DNA of 64,000 nt from Synchiropus splendidus (Eukaryota > Chordata > Actinopteri > Syngnathiformes > Callionymidae). How positions within the stretch are numbered: the first letter of the stretch is position 1; each line of letters opens with the position of its first letter. The position numbers and the translations under genes are program-made. The notes below the pieces were generated by a model. The model was given only the letters and a program-made list of their open reading frames with translations, had not been told where the DNA came from and made no database searches. The DNA is taken from positions 28,195,501 to 28,259,500 of the forward strand of contig NC_071339.1 in assembly GCF_027744825.2 (NCBI RefSeq). The letters are read 5' to 3'. Below are positions 28,551 to 41,580 of this stretch, in pieces.

Positions 28551-31500
28551 CAGAAAACGCGTTTTACGGCCTGAGATAAGGTCGATTCAGGAACACCAAA
28601 CATAAAAATGTTGATAGCTTTGGAAAAACACTTCAGACAGCTTAGATTTGATGTGCAACTACTAGAAAGACCCTTTCTACTATAGTGGGAGGTGAAAATT
28701 TGATGTTCTGAAGCTTCCCTGCAAAGTTATGAAACAATGTGTAAAAGGCGTTTTCAGCCTGAGATAAGGTCGATTCTGGAACGCCAAACAAAAAAATGTT
28801 GATAACATTGGAAAAACACTTCAGACAGCTTAGATTTGATGTGCAACTATTAGAAAAACCCTATATGCTATTGTGGGAGGTGAAAATTTCATGTACTGAT
28901 GCATCCCTGCAAAGTTATGGCACAATGTCGAAAAAGCGTTTTCAGCCTGAGATAAGGTTGATTCCGGAACGCCAAACATAAAAATGTTGATAACTTATGA
29001 AAGACACTTCAGACTGCTTAGATTTGATGTGCAACTACTAGAAAGACCCTTTCTGCTATAGTGGGAGATGTAAATTTCATGTTCTGAAGCTTCCCTGCAA
29101 AGTTATGGCACAATGCAGAAAACGCGTTTTCGGCCTGAGATAAGGTCGATTCAGGAACACCAAACATAAAAATGTTGAAAACTTTCGAAAAACACTTCAG
29201 ACAGCTTAGATTTGATGTGCAACTACGAGAAATACCCTTTCTGCTATAGTGGGAGGTGAAAACTTCATGTTCTGAAGCTTCACTGCAAAGTTATGGCTCA
29301 ATGCAGAACACGCGATTTCAGCCTGAGATAAGGTCGATTCTGGAATGCCAAACATAAAAATGTTGATAACTTTGGAAAAACACTTCAGACAGCTTAGATT
29401 TGACGTGCAACTACAAGAAAGACCCTTTCTGCTATAGTGGGAGTTGAAAATTTAATGTTCTGAAGCTTCCCTGCAACGTTATGGCACAATGCAGAAAACG
29501 AGTTTTCAGCCTGAGATAAGGTGGGTGCCGGAACGCCAAACAAAAAAATATGATAACTTTGGGAAAACACTTCAGACAGCTTAGATTTGATGTGCAACTA
29601 CTCGAAAGACCCTTTCTGCTATAGTGGGAGGTGAAAATTTCATGTTCTGAAGCTTCCCTGCAAAGTTATGGCAGAATGCGTAAATCGCGTTTTCAGCCTG
29701 AGATAAGGTCCATTCCGGAACATCAAACATAAAAATGTTGATAACTTTGGAAAAACACTTCAAACAGCTTAGATTTTACGTGCAACCATTAGAAAAACCG
29801 TTTCTGGTATAGTGGGAGGAGAAAATTTCATGTTCTGAAGTCTCCCTGCAAAGTTATGGCACAATGCAGAAAACGCGTTTTCAGCCTGAGATGAGGTTGA
29901 ATTCAGAACCCCAAACATAAAAATGTTGATAACTCAGGAAAAACTCTACAGACAGCTTAGATTTGATGTGCAACTACTAGAAAGACCCTTTCTGCTACAG
30001 TGGGAGGTGAAAATTTCATGTTCTGAAGCTTCCCTACAAAGTTATGCCATAATGCAGGAAACGCGTTTTCTGCCTGAAATAAGGTTGATTCCGGAACGCC
30101 AAACATAAAAATATTGATAACTTTGGAAAAACACTTCAGACAGCTTAGATTTGATGTGCAACTACTAGAAAGACCCTTTCTACTATAGTGGGAGGTGAAA
30201 ATTTGATGTTCTGAAGCTTCCCTGCAAAGTTATGAAACAATGTGTAAAAGGCGTTTTCAGCCTGAGATAAGGTCGATTCTGGAACGCCAAACAAAAAAAT
30301 GTTGATAACATTGGAAAAACACTTCAGACAGCTTAGATTTGATGTGCAACTATTAGAAAAACCCTATATGCTATTGTGGGAGGTGAAAATTTCATGTTCA
30401 GAAGATTCCCTGCAAAGTTATGGCAGAATGCGTAAATCGCGTTTTCAGCCTGAGATAAGGTCCATTCCGGAACACCAAACATAAAAATGTTGATAACTTT
30501 GGAAAAACACTTCAAACAGCTTAGATTTTACGTGCAACCATTAGAAAAACCGTTTCTGGTATAGTGGGAGGAGAAAATTTCATGTTCTGAAGTCTCCCTG
30601 CAAAGTTATGGCACAATGCAGAAAACGCGTTTTCAGCCTGAGATGAGGTTGAATTCAGAACCCCAAACATAAAAATGTTGATAACTCAGGAAAAACTCTA
30701 CAGACAGCTTAGATTTGATGTGCAACTACTAGAAAGACCCTTTCTGCTACAGTGGGAGGTGAAAATTTCATGTTCTGAAGCTTCCCTGCAAAGTTATGAA
30801 ACAATGTGTAAAAGGCGTTTTCAGCCTGAGATAAGGTCGATTCTGGAACGCCAAACAAAAAAATGTTGATAACATTGGAAAAACACTTCAGACAGCTTAG
30901 ATTTGATGTGCAACTATTAGAAAAACCCTATATGCTATTGTGGGAGGTGAAAATTTCATGTACTGATGCATCCCTGCAAAGTTATGGCACAATGTCGAAA
31001 AAGCGTTTTCAGCCTGAGATAAGGTTGATTCCGGAACGCCAAACATAAAAATGTTGATAACTTATGAAAGACACTTCAGACTGCTTAGATTTGATGTGCA
31101 ACTACTAGAAAGACCCTTTCTGCTATAGTGGGAGGTGTAAATTTCATGTTCTGAAGCTTCCCTGCAAAGTTATGGCACAATGCAGAAAACACGTTTTCGG
31201 CCTGAGATAAGGTCGATTCAGGAACACCAAACATAAAAATGTTGAAAACTTTCGAAAAACACTTCAGACAGCTTAGATTTGATGTGCAACTACGAGAAAT
31301 ACCCCTTCTGCTATAGTGGGAGGTGAAAACTTCATGTTCTGAAGCTTCACTGCAAAGTTATGGCTCAATGCAGAAAACGCGATTTCAGCCTCAGATAAGG
31401 TCGATTCTGGAATGCCAAACATAAAAATGTTGATAACTTTGGAAAAACACTTCAGACAGCTTAGATTTGACGTGCAACTACAAGAAAGACCCTTTCTGCT

Positions 31501-34500
31501 ATAGTGGGAGTTGAAAATTTAATGTTCTGAAGCTTCCCTGCAACGTTATGGCACAATGCAGAAAACGAGTTTTCAGCCTGAGATAAGGTGGGTGCCGGAA
31601 CGCCAAACAAAAAAATATGATAACTTTGGGAAAACACTTCAGACAGCTTAGATTTGATGTGCAACTACTCAAAAGACCCTTTCTGCTATAGTGGGAGGTG
31701 AAAATTTCATGTTCTGAAGCTTCCCTGCAAAGTTATGGCACAATGCAGAAAACGCGTTTTCGGCCTGAGATAAGGTCGATTCAGGAACACCAAACATAAA
31801 AATGTTGAAAACTTTCGAAAAACACTTCAGACAGCTTAGATTTGATGTGCAACTACGAGAAAGACCCTTTCTGCCATAGAGGCAGTTGAAAATATCATGT
31901 TCTGAAGCTTCCCTGCAAAGTTATGGCACAATGCGTAAAACGCGTTTTCAGCCTGAGATGAGGTTGATTTCAGAACCCCAAACATAAAAATGTTGATAAC
32001 TCAGGAAAAACTCTACAGACGGCTTAGATTTGATGTGCAACTACTAGAAAGACCCTTTCTGCTACAGTGGGAGGTGAAAATTTCATGTTCTGAAGCTTCC
32101 CTACAAAGTTATGCCACAATGCAGTAAACGCGTTTTCAGCCTGAAATAAGGTCGATTCCGGAACGCCAGACATAAAAATATTGATAACTTTGGAAAAACA
32201 CTTCAGACAGCTTTGATTTGATGTGCAACTACTAGAAAGACCCTTTCTGCTATAGTGGGAGTTGAAAATTTCATGGTCTGAAGCTTTCCTGCAAAGTTAT
32301 AGCACAATGCGTAAAACTCGTTTTCAGCCTGAGATAAGGTTGATTCCGGAACGCCAAACATAAGAATGTTGATAACTTTGGAAAAACACTTCAGACAGCT
32401 TAGATTTGATGTGCAACTACTAGAAAGACCCTTTCTGCTAGAGTGGGAGTTGAAAATTTCATGTTCTGAAGCTTCCCTGCAAAGTTATGGCACAATGCAG
32501 AAAGCGCGTTTTCAGCCTGTGATAAGGTGGGTTCCAGAACGCCAAACATAAAAATGTTGATAACTTTGGAAAAACACTTCAGACAGCTTAGATTTGATGT
32601 GCAACTACTGGAAAGACCCTATCTGCTATAGTGGGAGGCGAATATTTCTTGTTCTGAAGCTTCCCTGAAAAGTTATGGCACAATGCAGAAATCGCGTTTT
32701 CAGCCTGAGATAAGGTCGATTCCGGAACGCCAAACATAAAAATGTTGATAACTTTGGAAAAACACTTCAGACAGCTTAGATTTGAAGTGAGACTACTAGA
32801 AAGACCCTTTCTGCTATAGTGGGATATCAAAATTTCATGTTCTGATGCTTCCCTGCAAAGATATGGCACAATGCAGAAAACGCGTTTTCGGCCTGAGATA
32901 AGGTCGATTCAGGAACACCAAACATAAAAATGTTGAAAACTTTCGAAAAACACTTCAGACAGCTTAGATTTGATGTGCAACTACGAGAAATACCCTTTCT
33001 GCTATAGCGGGAGTTGAAAATATCATGTTCTGAAGCTTCCCGGCAAAGTTATGGCACAATGCGTAAAACGCGTTTTCAGCCTGAGGTGAGGTTGATTTCA
33101 GAACCCCAAACATAAAAATGTTGATGACTCAGGAAAAACTCTACAGACAGCTTAGATTTGATGTGCAACTACTAGAAAGACCCTTTCTGCTACAGTGGGA
33201 GGAGAAAATTTCATGTTCTGAAGCTTCACTGCAAAGTTATGCCACAATGCAGGAAACGCGTTTTCAGCCTGAGATAAGGTCGATTCCGGAACGCCAAACA
33301 TAAAAATATTGATAACTTTGGAAAAACACTTCAGACAGCTTAGATTTGTTGTGCAACTACTAGAAAGACCCTATCTGCTAAAGTGGGATTTGAAAATTTC
33401 ATGTTCAGAAGCTTCCCTGCAAAGTTATGGCAGAATCCGTAAATCGCGTTTTCAGCCTGAGATAAGGTCCATTCCGGAACACCAAACATAAAAATGTTGA
33501 TAACTTTGGAAAAACACTTCAAACAGCTTAGATTTTACGTGCAACCATTAGAAAAACCGTTTCTGGTATAGTGGGAGGAGAAAATTTCATGTTCTGAAGT
33601 CTCCCTGCAAAGTGATGGCACAATGCAGAAAACGCGTTTTCAGCCTGAGATGAGGTTGAATTCAGAACCCCAAACATAAAAATGTTGATAACTCAGGAAA
33701 AACTCTACAGACAGCTTAGATTTGATGTGCAACTACTAGAAAGACCGTTTCTGCTACAGTAGGAGGTGAAAATTTCATGTTCTGAAGCTTCCCTACAAAG
33801 TTATGCCATAATGCAGGAAACGCGTTTTCTGCCTGAAATAAGGTTGATTCCGGAACGCCAAACATAAAAATATTGATAACTTTGGAAAAACATCTCAGAC
33901 AGCTTAGATTTGATGTGCAACTACTAGAAAGACCCTTTCTGCTATAGTGGGAGTTGAAAATTTCATGTTCTGAAGCTTTCCTGCAAAGTTATGGCACAAT
34001 GCGTAAAACGCGTTTTTAGCCTGAGATAAGGTTGATTCCGGAACGCCAAACATAAGAATGTTGATAACTTTGGAAAAACACTTCAAACAGCTTAGATTTT
34101 ACGTGCAACCATGAGAAAAACCGTTTCTGGTATAGTGGGAGGAGAAAATTTCATGTTCTGAAGTCTCCCTGCAAAGTTATGGCACAATGCAGAAAACGCG
34201 TTTTCAGCCTGAGATGAGGTTGAATTCAGAACCCCAAACATAAAAATGTTGATAACGCAGGAAAAACTCTACAGACAGCTTAGATTTGATGTGCAACTAC
34301 TAGAAAGACCCTTTCTGCTACAGTGGGAGGTGAAAATTTCATGTTCTGAAGCTTCCCTACAAATTTATGCCATAATGCAGGACACGCGTTTTCTGCCTGA
34401 AATAAGGTTGATTCGGGAACGCCAAACATAAAAATATTGATAACTTTGGAAAAACACTTCAGACAGCTTAGATTTGATGTGCAACTACTAGAAAGACCCT

Positions 34501-34800
34501 TTCTGCTATAGTGGGAGGTGAAAATTTCATGTTCTGAAGCTTCCCTGCAAAGTTATGGCAGAATGCGTAAATCGTGTTTTCAGCCTGAGATAAGTTCGAT
34601 TCCGGAACGCCAAACATAAAAATGTTGATAACTCAGGAAAAACTCTACAGACAGCTTAGATTTGACGTGCAACTACTAGAAAGACCCATTCTGCTGTAGT
34701 GGGAGGTGAAAATTTCATGTTCTGAAGATTCCTTGTAAAGTTATGGCACAATGCAGGAAACGCGTTTTCAGCCTGAGATAAGGTCGATTCAGGAACACCA
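28550..34800 (+). repeat. Family D satellite block, second part, 11-mer and 4-mer repeats
   Basis: A stretch of about 1 kb starting near 28720 is repeated at an offset of 2067 bp (11 monomers): markers at 28796 and 30863, and at 29394 and 31461. Within it a four-monomer offset of 752 bp links 29923 with 30675. The marked monomer TTTTACGTGCAACCATTAG recurs near 29773, 30525 and 33534, and as an ACCATGAG variant near 34097. The variant GATAACTCAGGAAAAACTCTAC is characteristic. Confidence 0.8.
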
Positions 34801-37800
34801 AACATAAAAATGTTGAAAACTTTCGAAAAACACTTCAGACAGCTTAGATTTCATGTGCAACTACTAGAAAGACCCTTTCTGCTATAGTGGGAGCTGAAAA
34901 TTTCATGTTCTGAAGCTTCCCTGCAAAGTTATGGCACAATGCAGAAAACGCTTTTTCAGCCTGAGATAAGGTGGGTTCCGGAACGCCAAACATAAAAATG
35001 TTGATAATTTAGGAAAAACACTTCAGACAGCTTAGATTTGATGTGCAACTACTAGAAAGACCCTTTCTGCTATAGTAGCAGGTGAACATTTCATGTTCTG
35101 AAGCTTCCCTGAGAAGTTATGGCACAATGCAGAAAACGCGTTTTCAGCCTGAGACAAGGTGGTTTCCGAAACGCCAAACGTAAAAATGTTGATAACTTTG
35201 GAACAACACTTCAGAGAGCTTAGATTTAATGTGCAACTACTAGAAAGACCCTTTCTGCTATAGTGGGAGGTGAAAATTTCATTTTCTGAACCTTCCCTGC
35301 AAAGTTATGGCACAATGCGTGAAACGCGTTTTCAGCCTGAGATAAGGTCGATTCCGGAACGCCAAACATAAAAATGTTGATAACTTTGGAAAAACACTTC
35401 AGACAGCTTACATTTGATGTGCAACTACTTGAAAGACCCTTTCTGGTATAGTGGGAGGTGAACATTTCATGTTCTGAAGCTTCCCTGCAAAGTTATGGCA
35501 CAATGCGTAAAACGCGTTTTCAGCCTAAGATAAGGTCGATTCCGGAACACCAAACATAAAAATGTTGATAACTTTGGAAAAACACATCAGACAGCTTAGA
35601 TTTGATGTGCAACTACTAGAAAGACCCTTTCTGCTGTAGTGGGAGGTGAAAATTTCATGTTCTGAAGCTTCGTTGCAAAGTTATGGGACAATGCAGAAAA
35701 CGATTTTTCATCCTGAGATAAGGTCGATTCCGGAACGCCAAACATAAAAATGTTGATAACTTTCGAAAAACACTTCAGACAGCTTAGATTTCATGTGCAA
35801 CTACTAGAAAGACCCTTTCTGCTATAGTGGGAGCTGAAAATTTCATGTTCTGAAGCTTCCCTGCAAAGTTATGGCACAATGCAGAAAACGCGTTTTCAGC
35901 CTGAGATAAGGTGGGTTCCGGAACGCCAAACATAAAAATGTTGATAATTTAGGAAAAACACTTCAGACAGCTTAGATTTGATGTGCAACTACTAGAAAGA
36001 CCCTTTCTGCTATAGTAGGAGGTGAACATTTCATGTTCTGAAGCTTCCCTGAGAAGTTATGGCACAATGCAGAAAACGCGTTTTCAGCCTGAGACAAGGT
36101 GGTTTCCGAAACGCCAAACGTAAAAATGTTGATAACTTTGGAACAACACTTCAGAGAGCTTAGATTTAATGTGCAACTACTAGAAAGACCCTTTCTGCTA
36201 TAGTGGGAGGTGAAAATTTCATTTTCTGAACCTTCCCTGCAAAGTTATGGTACAATGCGTGAAACGCGTTTTCAGCCTGAGATAAGGTCGATTCCGGAAC
36301 GCCAAACATAAAAATGTTGATAACTTTGGAAAAACACTTCAGACAGCTTACATTTGATGTGCAACTACTAGAAAGACCCTTTCTGCTATAGTGGGAGGTG
36401 AACATTTCATGTTCTGAAGCTTCCCTGCAAAGTTATGGCACAATGCGTAAAACGCGTTTTCAGTCTAAGATAAGGTCGATTCCGGAACACCAAACACAAA
36501 AATGTTGATAACTTTGGAAAAACACATCAGACAGCTTAGATTTGATGTGCAACTACTAGAAAGACCCTTTCTGCTGTAGTGGGAGGTGAAAATTTCATGT
36601 TCTGAAGCTTCCCTGCAAAGTTATGGCACAATGCCGAAAACGCGTTTTCAGCATGAGATAAGGTGGGTTCCGGAACGCCAAACATAAAAATGTTGATAAT
36701 TTTGGAAAAACGCTTCAGACAGCTTAGATTTGATGTGCAACTACCAGAAAGAGCCTTTCTGCTATAGTGGGAGGTGAACATTTCATGTTCTGAAGCTTCC
36801 CTGAGAAGTTATGGCACAATGCAGAAAACGCGTTTTCAGCCTGAAATAAGGTCGATTCTGAAACGCCAAACGTAAAAATGTTGATAACTTTGGAAAAACA
36901 TTTCAGACAGCTTAGATTTGATGTGCAACTACTAGAAAGACCCTTTCTGCTGTAGTGGGAGGTGAAAATTTCATGTTCTGAAGATTCCCTGCAAAGTTAT
37001 GGCACAATGCAGGAAACGCGTTTTCAGCCTGAGATAAGGTCGATTCAGGAACACCAAACATAAAAATGTTGAAAACTTTCGAAAAACACTTCAGACAGCT
37101 TAGATTTGATGTGCAACTACTAGAAAGACCCTTTCTGCTATAGTGGGAGGTGAACATTTCATGTTCTGAAGCTTCCCTGAGAAGTTATGGCACAATGCAG
37201 ACAACGCGTTTTCAGCCTGAGATAAGGTCGATTCTGAAACGCCAAACGTAAAAATGTTGATAACTTTGGAAAAACATTTCAGACAGCTTAGATTTGATGT
37301 GCAACTACTAGAAATACCCTTTCTGCTATAGTGGGAGGTGAACATTTCATTTTCTGAACCTTCCCTGCAAAGTTATGGCACAATGCGTAAAACACGTTTT
37401 CAGCCTAAGATAAGGTCGATTCCGGAACGCCAAACATAAAAATGTTGAAAACTTTCGAAAAACACTTCAGACAGCTTAGATTTGATGTGCAACTACTAGA
37501 AAGACCTTTTCTGCGATAATGTTAGGTGAACATTTGATGTTCTGAAGCTTCCCTGAAAAGTTATGGCACAATGCGTAAAACGCGTTTTCAGCCTGAGACA
37601 AGGTGGTTTCCGAAACGCCAAACGTAAAAATGTTGATAACTTTGGAACAACACTTCAGACAGCTTAGATTTGAGGTGCAACTACTAGAAAGACCCTTTCT
37701 GATATAGTGGATGGTGAAAATTCAAGGTCCTGAAGCTTCCCTGCAAAGTTATGGCACAATACGTAAAACGCGTTTTCAGCCTGAGATAAGGTCGATTCCG

Positions 37801-40800
37801 GAACGCCAAACATAAAAATGTTCAAAGCTTTGGAAAAACACTTCAGACAGCTTAGATTTGATGTGCAACTACTAGAAAGACCTTTTCTGCGATAATGTTA
37901 GGTGAACATTTGATGTTCTGAAGCTTCCCTGAAAAGTTATGGCACAATGCGTAAAACGCGTTTTCAGCCAGAGATAAGGTCGATTCCGGAACGCCAAACA
38001 TAAAAATGTTGATAACTTTGGAAAAACACTTCAGACAGCTTAGATTTGATGTGCAACTACTAGAAAGACCCTTTCTGCTTTATTGGGAGGTGAACATTTC
38101 ATGTTCGGAAGCTTCCATGCCAAGTTATGGCACAAAGCCTAAAAAGCATTTTCAGCCTGAGATAAGGTCGATTCCGAAACGACAAACATAAAAATGTTGA
38201 TAACTTTCGAAAAGCACTTCAGACAGCTTAGATTTGATGTGCAACTACTAGAAAGACCCTTTCTGCTATAGTGTTAGGTCAAAATTTCATGTTCTGAAGC
38301 TTCCCTGGAAAGTTATGGGACAATGCAGAAAACAATTTTTCATCCTGAGATACGGTCGATTCTGTAACGCCAAACATTAAAATGTTGATAACTTTCGAAA
38401 AACACTTCAGACAGCTTAGATTTGATGTGCAACTACTAGAAAGACCCTTTCTGCTATAGTGGGAGGTGAACATTTCATGTTCTGAAGCTTCCCTGCAAAG
38501 TTATGGCACAATGCAGACAACGCGTTTTCAGCTTGAGATAAGGTGGGTACCGGAACGCCAAACATAAAAATGTTGATAACTTTCGAAAAACACTTCAGGC
38601 AGCTTAGATTTGATGTGCAACTACTAGAAAGACCCTTTCTGCTATAGTGGGAGGTGAAAATTTCATGTTCTAAAGGTTCCCTGCAAAGTTATGGCACAAT
38701 GCGTAAAACGCGTTTTCAGACTGAGATAAGGTCGATTCCGGAACGCCAAACATAAAAATGTTGAAAACTTTCGAAAAACACTTCAGACAGCTTAGATTTG
38801 ATGTGCAACTACTAGAAAGACCCTTTCTGCTACAGTGGGAGGTTAAAATTTCATGTTCTGAAGCTTCCCTGCAAAGTTATGGCACAATGCAGGAAACGCG
38901 TTTTCAGCATGAGATAAGGTCGATTCAGGAACACCAAACATAAAAATGTTGAAAACTTTCGAAAAACACATCAGACAGCTTAGATTTGAGGTGCAACTAC
39001 TAGAAAGACCCTTTCTGCTATAGTAGGAGGTGAACATTTCACGTTCTGAAGCTTCCCTGCAAAGTTATGGGACAATGCAGAAAACGCGTTTTCAGCCTGA
39101 GACAAGGTCGATTCCGGAACGCCAAACATATAAATGTTGATAACTTTCGAAAAACACTTCAGAGAGCTTAGATTTAATGTGCAACTACTAGAAAGACCCT
39201 TTCTGCTACAGTGGGAGGTGAAAATTTCATTTTCTGAACCTTCGCTGCAAAGTTATGCCACAATGCGTGAAACGCGTTTTCAGCCTGAGATAATGTCGAT
39301 TCCGGAACGCTAAACATAAAAATGTTGATAACTTTGGAAAAACACTTCAGACAGCTTACATTTGATGTGCAACTACTAGAAAGACCCTTTCTGCTATAGT
39401 GGGAGGTGAACATTTCATGTTCTGAAGCTTCCCTGCAAAGTTATGGCACAATGCGTAAAACGCGTTTTCAGCCTAAGATAAGGTCGATTCCGGAACACCA
39501 AACATAAAAATGTTGATAACTTTGGAAAAACACATCAGACAGCTTAGATTTGATGTGCAACTACTATAAAGACCCTTTCTGCTGTAGTGGGAGGTGAAAA
39601 TTTCATGTTCTGAAGCTTCCCTGCAAAGTTATGGCACAATGCCGAAAACGCGTTTTCAGCCTGAGATAAGGTGGGTTACGGAACGCCAAACATAAAAATG
39701 TTGATAATTTTGGAAAAACACTTCAGACAGCTTAGATTTGATGAGCAACTACCAGAAAGACCCTTTCTGCTATAGTGGGAGGTGAACATTTCATGTTCTG
39801 AAGCTTCCCTGAGAAGTTATGGCACAATGCAGAAAACGCGTTTTCAGCCTGAGACAAGGTGGTTTCCGAAACGCCAAACGTAAAAATGTTGATAACTTTG
39901 GAACAACACTTCAGACAGCTTAGATTTAATGTGCAACTACTAGAAATACCCTTTCTGCTATAGTGGGAGGTGAAAATTTCATTTTCTGAACCTTCCCTGC
40001 AAAGTTATGGCACAATGCAGACAACGCGTTTTCAGCCTGAGATAAGGTCGATTCTGAAACGCCAAACGTAAAAATGTTGATAACTTTGGAAAAACATTTC
40101 AGACAGCTTAGATTTGATGTGCAACTACTAGAAAGACCCTTTCTGCTGTAGTGGGAGGTGAAAATTTCATGTTCTGAAGATTCCCTGCAAAGTTATGGCA
40201 CAATGCAGGAAACGCGTTTTCAGCATGAGATAAGGTCGATTCAGGAACACCAAACATAAAAATGTTGAAAACTTTCGAAAAACACTTCAGACAGCTTAGA
40301 TTTGATGTGCAACTACTAGAAAGACCCTTTCTGCTATAGTGGGAGGTGAACATTTCATGTTCTGAAGCTTCCCTGAGAAGTTATCGCACAATGCAGAAAA
40401 CGCGTTTTCAGCCTGAGACAAGGTGGTTTCCGAAACGCCAAACGTAAAAATGTTGATAACTTTGGAACAACACTTCAGACAGCTTAGATTTGAGGTGCAA
40501 CTACTAGAAAGACCCTTTCTGATATAGTGGATGGTGAAAATTCAAGGTCCTGAAGCTTCCCTGCAAAGTTATGGCACAATACGTAAAACGCGTTTTCAGC
40601 CTGAGATCAGGTCGATTCCGGAACGCCAAACATAAAAATGTTCAAAACTTTGGAAAAACACTTCAGACAGCTTAGATTTGATGTGCAACTACTAGAAAGA
40701 CCTTTTCTGCGATAATGTTAGGTGAACATTTGATGTTCTGAAGCTTCCCTGAAAAGTTATGGCACAATGCGTAAAACGCGTTTTCAGCCAGAGATAAGGT

Positions 40801-41570
40801 CGATTCCGGAACGCCAAACATAAAAATGTTGATAACTTTGGAAAAACACTTCAGACAGCTTAGATTTGATGTGCAACTACTAGAAAGACCCTTTCTGCTT
40901 TATTGGGAGGTGAACATTTCATGTTCGGAAGCTTCCATGCCAAGTTATGGCACAAAGCCTAAAAAGCATTTTCAGCCTGAGATAAGGTCGATTCCGAAAC
41001 GACAAACATAAAAATGTTGATAACTTTCGAAAAACACTTCAGACAGCTTAGATTTGATGTGCAACTACTAGAAAGACCCTTTCTGCTATAGTGTTAGGTC
41101 AAAATTTCATGTTCTGAAGCTTCCCTGGAAAGTTATGGGACAATGCAGAAAACAATTTTTCATCCTGAGATACGGTCGATTCTGTAACGCCAAACATTAA
41201 AATGTTGATAACTTTCGAAAAACACTTCAGACAGCTTAGATCTGATGTGCAACTACTAGAAAGACCCTTTCTGCTATAGTGGGAGGTGAACATTTCATGT
41301 TCTGAAGCTTCCCTGCAAAGTTATGGCACAATGCAGACAACGCGTTTTCAGCATGAGATAAGGTGGGTTCCGGAACGCCAAACATAAAAATGTTGATAAC
41401 TTTCGAAAAACACTTCAGGCAGCTTAGATTTGATGTGCAACTACTAGAAAGACCCTTTCTGCTATAGTGGGAGGTGAAAATTTCATGTTCTAAAGGTTCC
41501 CTGCAAAGTTATGGCACAATGCGTAAAACGCGTTTTCAGACTGAGATAAGGTCGATTCCGGAACGCCAAA
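34800..41570 (+). repeat. Family A satellite block (second copy)
   Basis: It carries the same A-type words as positions 1-4900, including the rare GGATGGTGAAAATTCAAGG monomer twice. It switches abruptly to B-type words (GACGTGCAACTACAAG) near 41620. Confidence 0.75.
34813..36692 (+). repeat. 5-monomer higher-order repeat, two copies
   Basis: Two adjacent copies of about 940 bp, roughly 34813-35752 and 35753-36692, carry the same ordered private variants: TTTCATGTGC, GATAATTTAGG, TTCAGAGAGC, TTTAATGTGC and GCTTACATTTG. Markers repeat at an exact 940-bp offset, for example GAGACAAGGTGG at 35151 and 36091. Confidence 0.85.
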
Positions 41571-41580
41571 TATAAAAATG
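37600..41580 (+). repeat. 15-monomer higher-order repeat, one full and one partial copy
   Basis: The segment 37600-38760 is repeated at 40420-41580, offset 2820 bp (15 x 188). Every private variant I checked is kept, including GATAATGTTAGG, TTTATTGGGAGG, CATTTTCAGCC and CTAAAGGTTCCC. The second copy stops where family B begins. Confidence 0.85.
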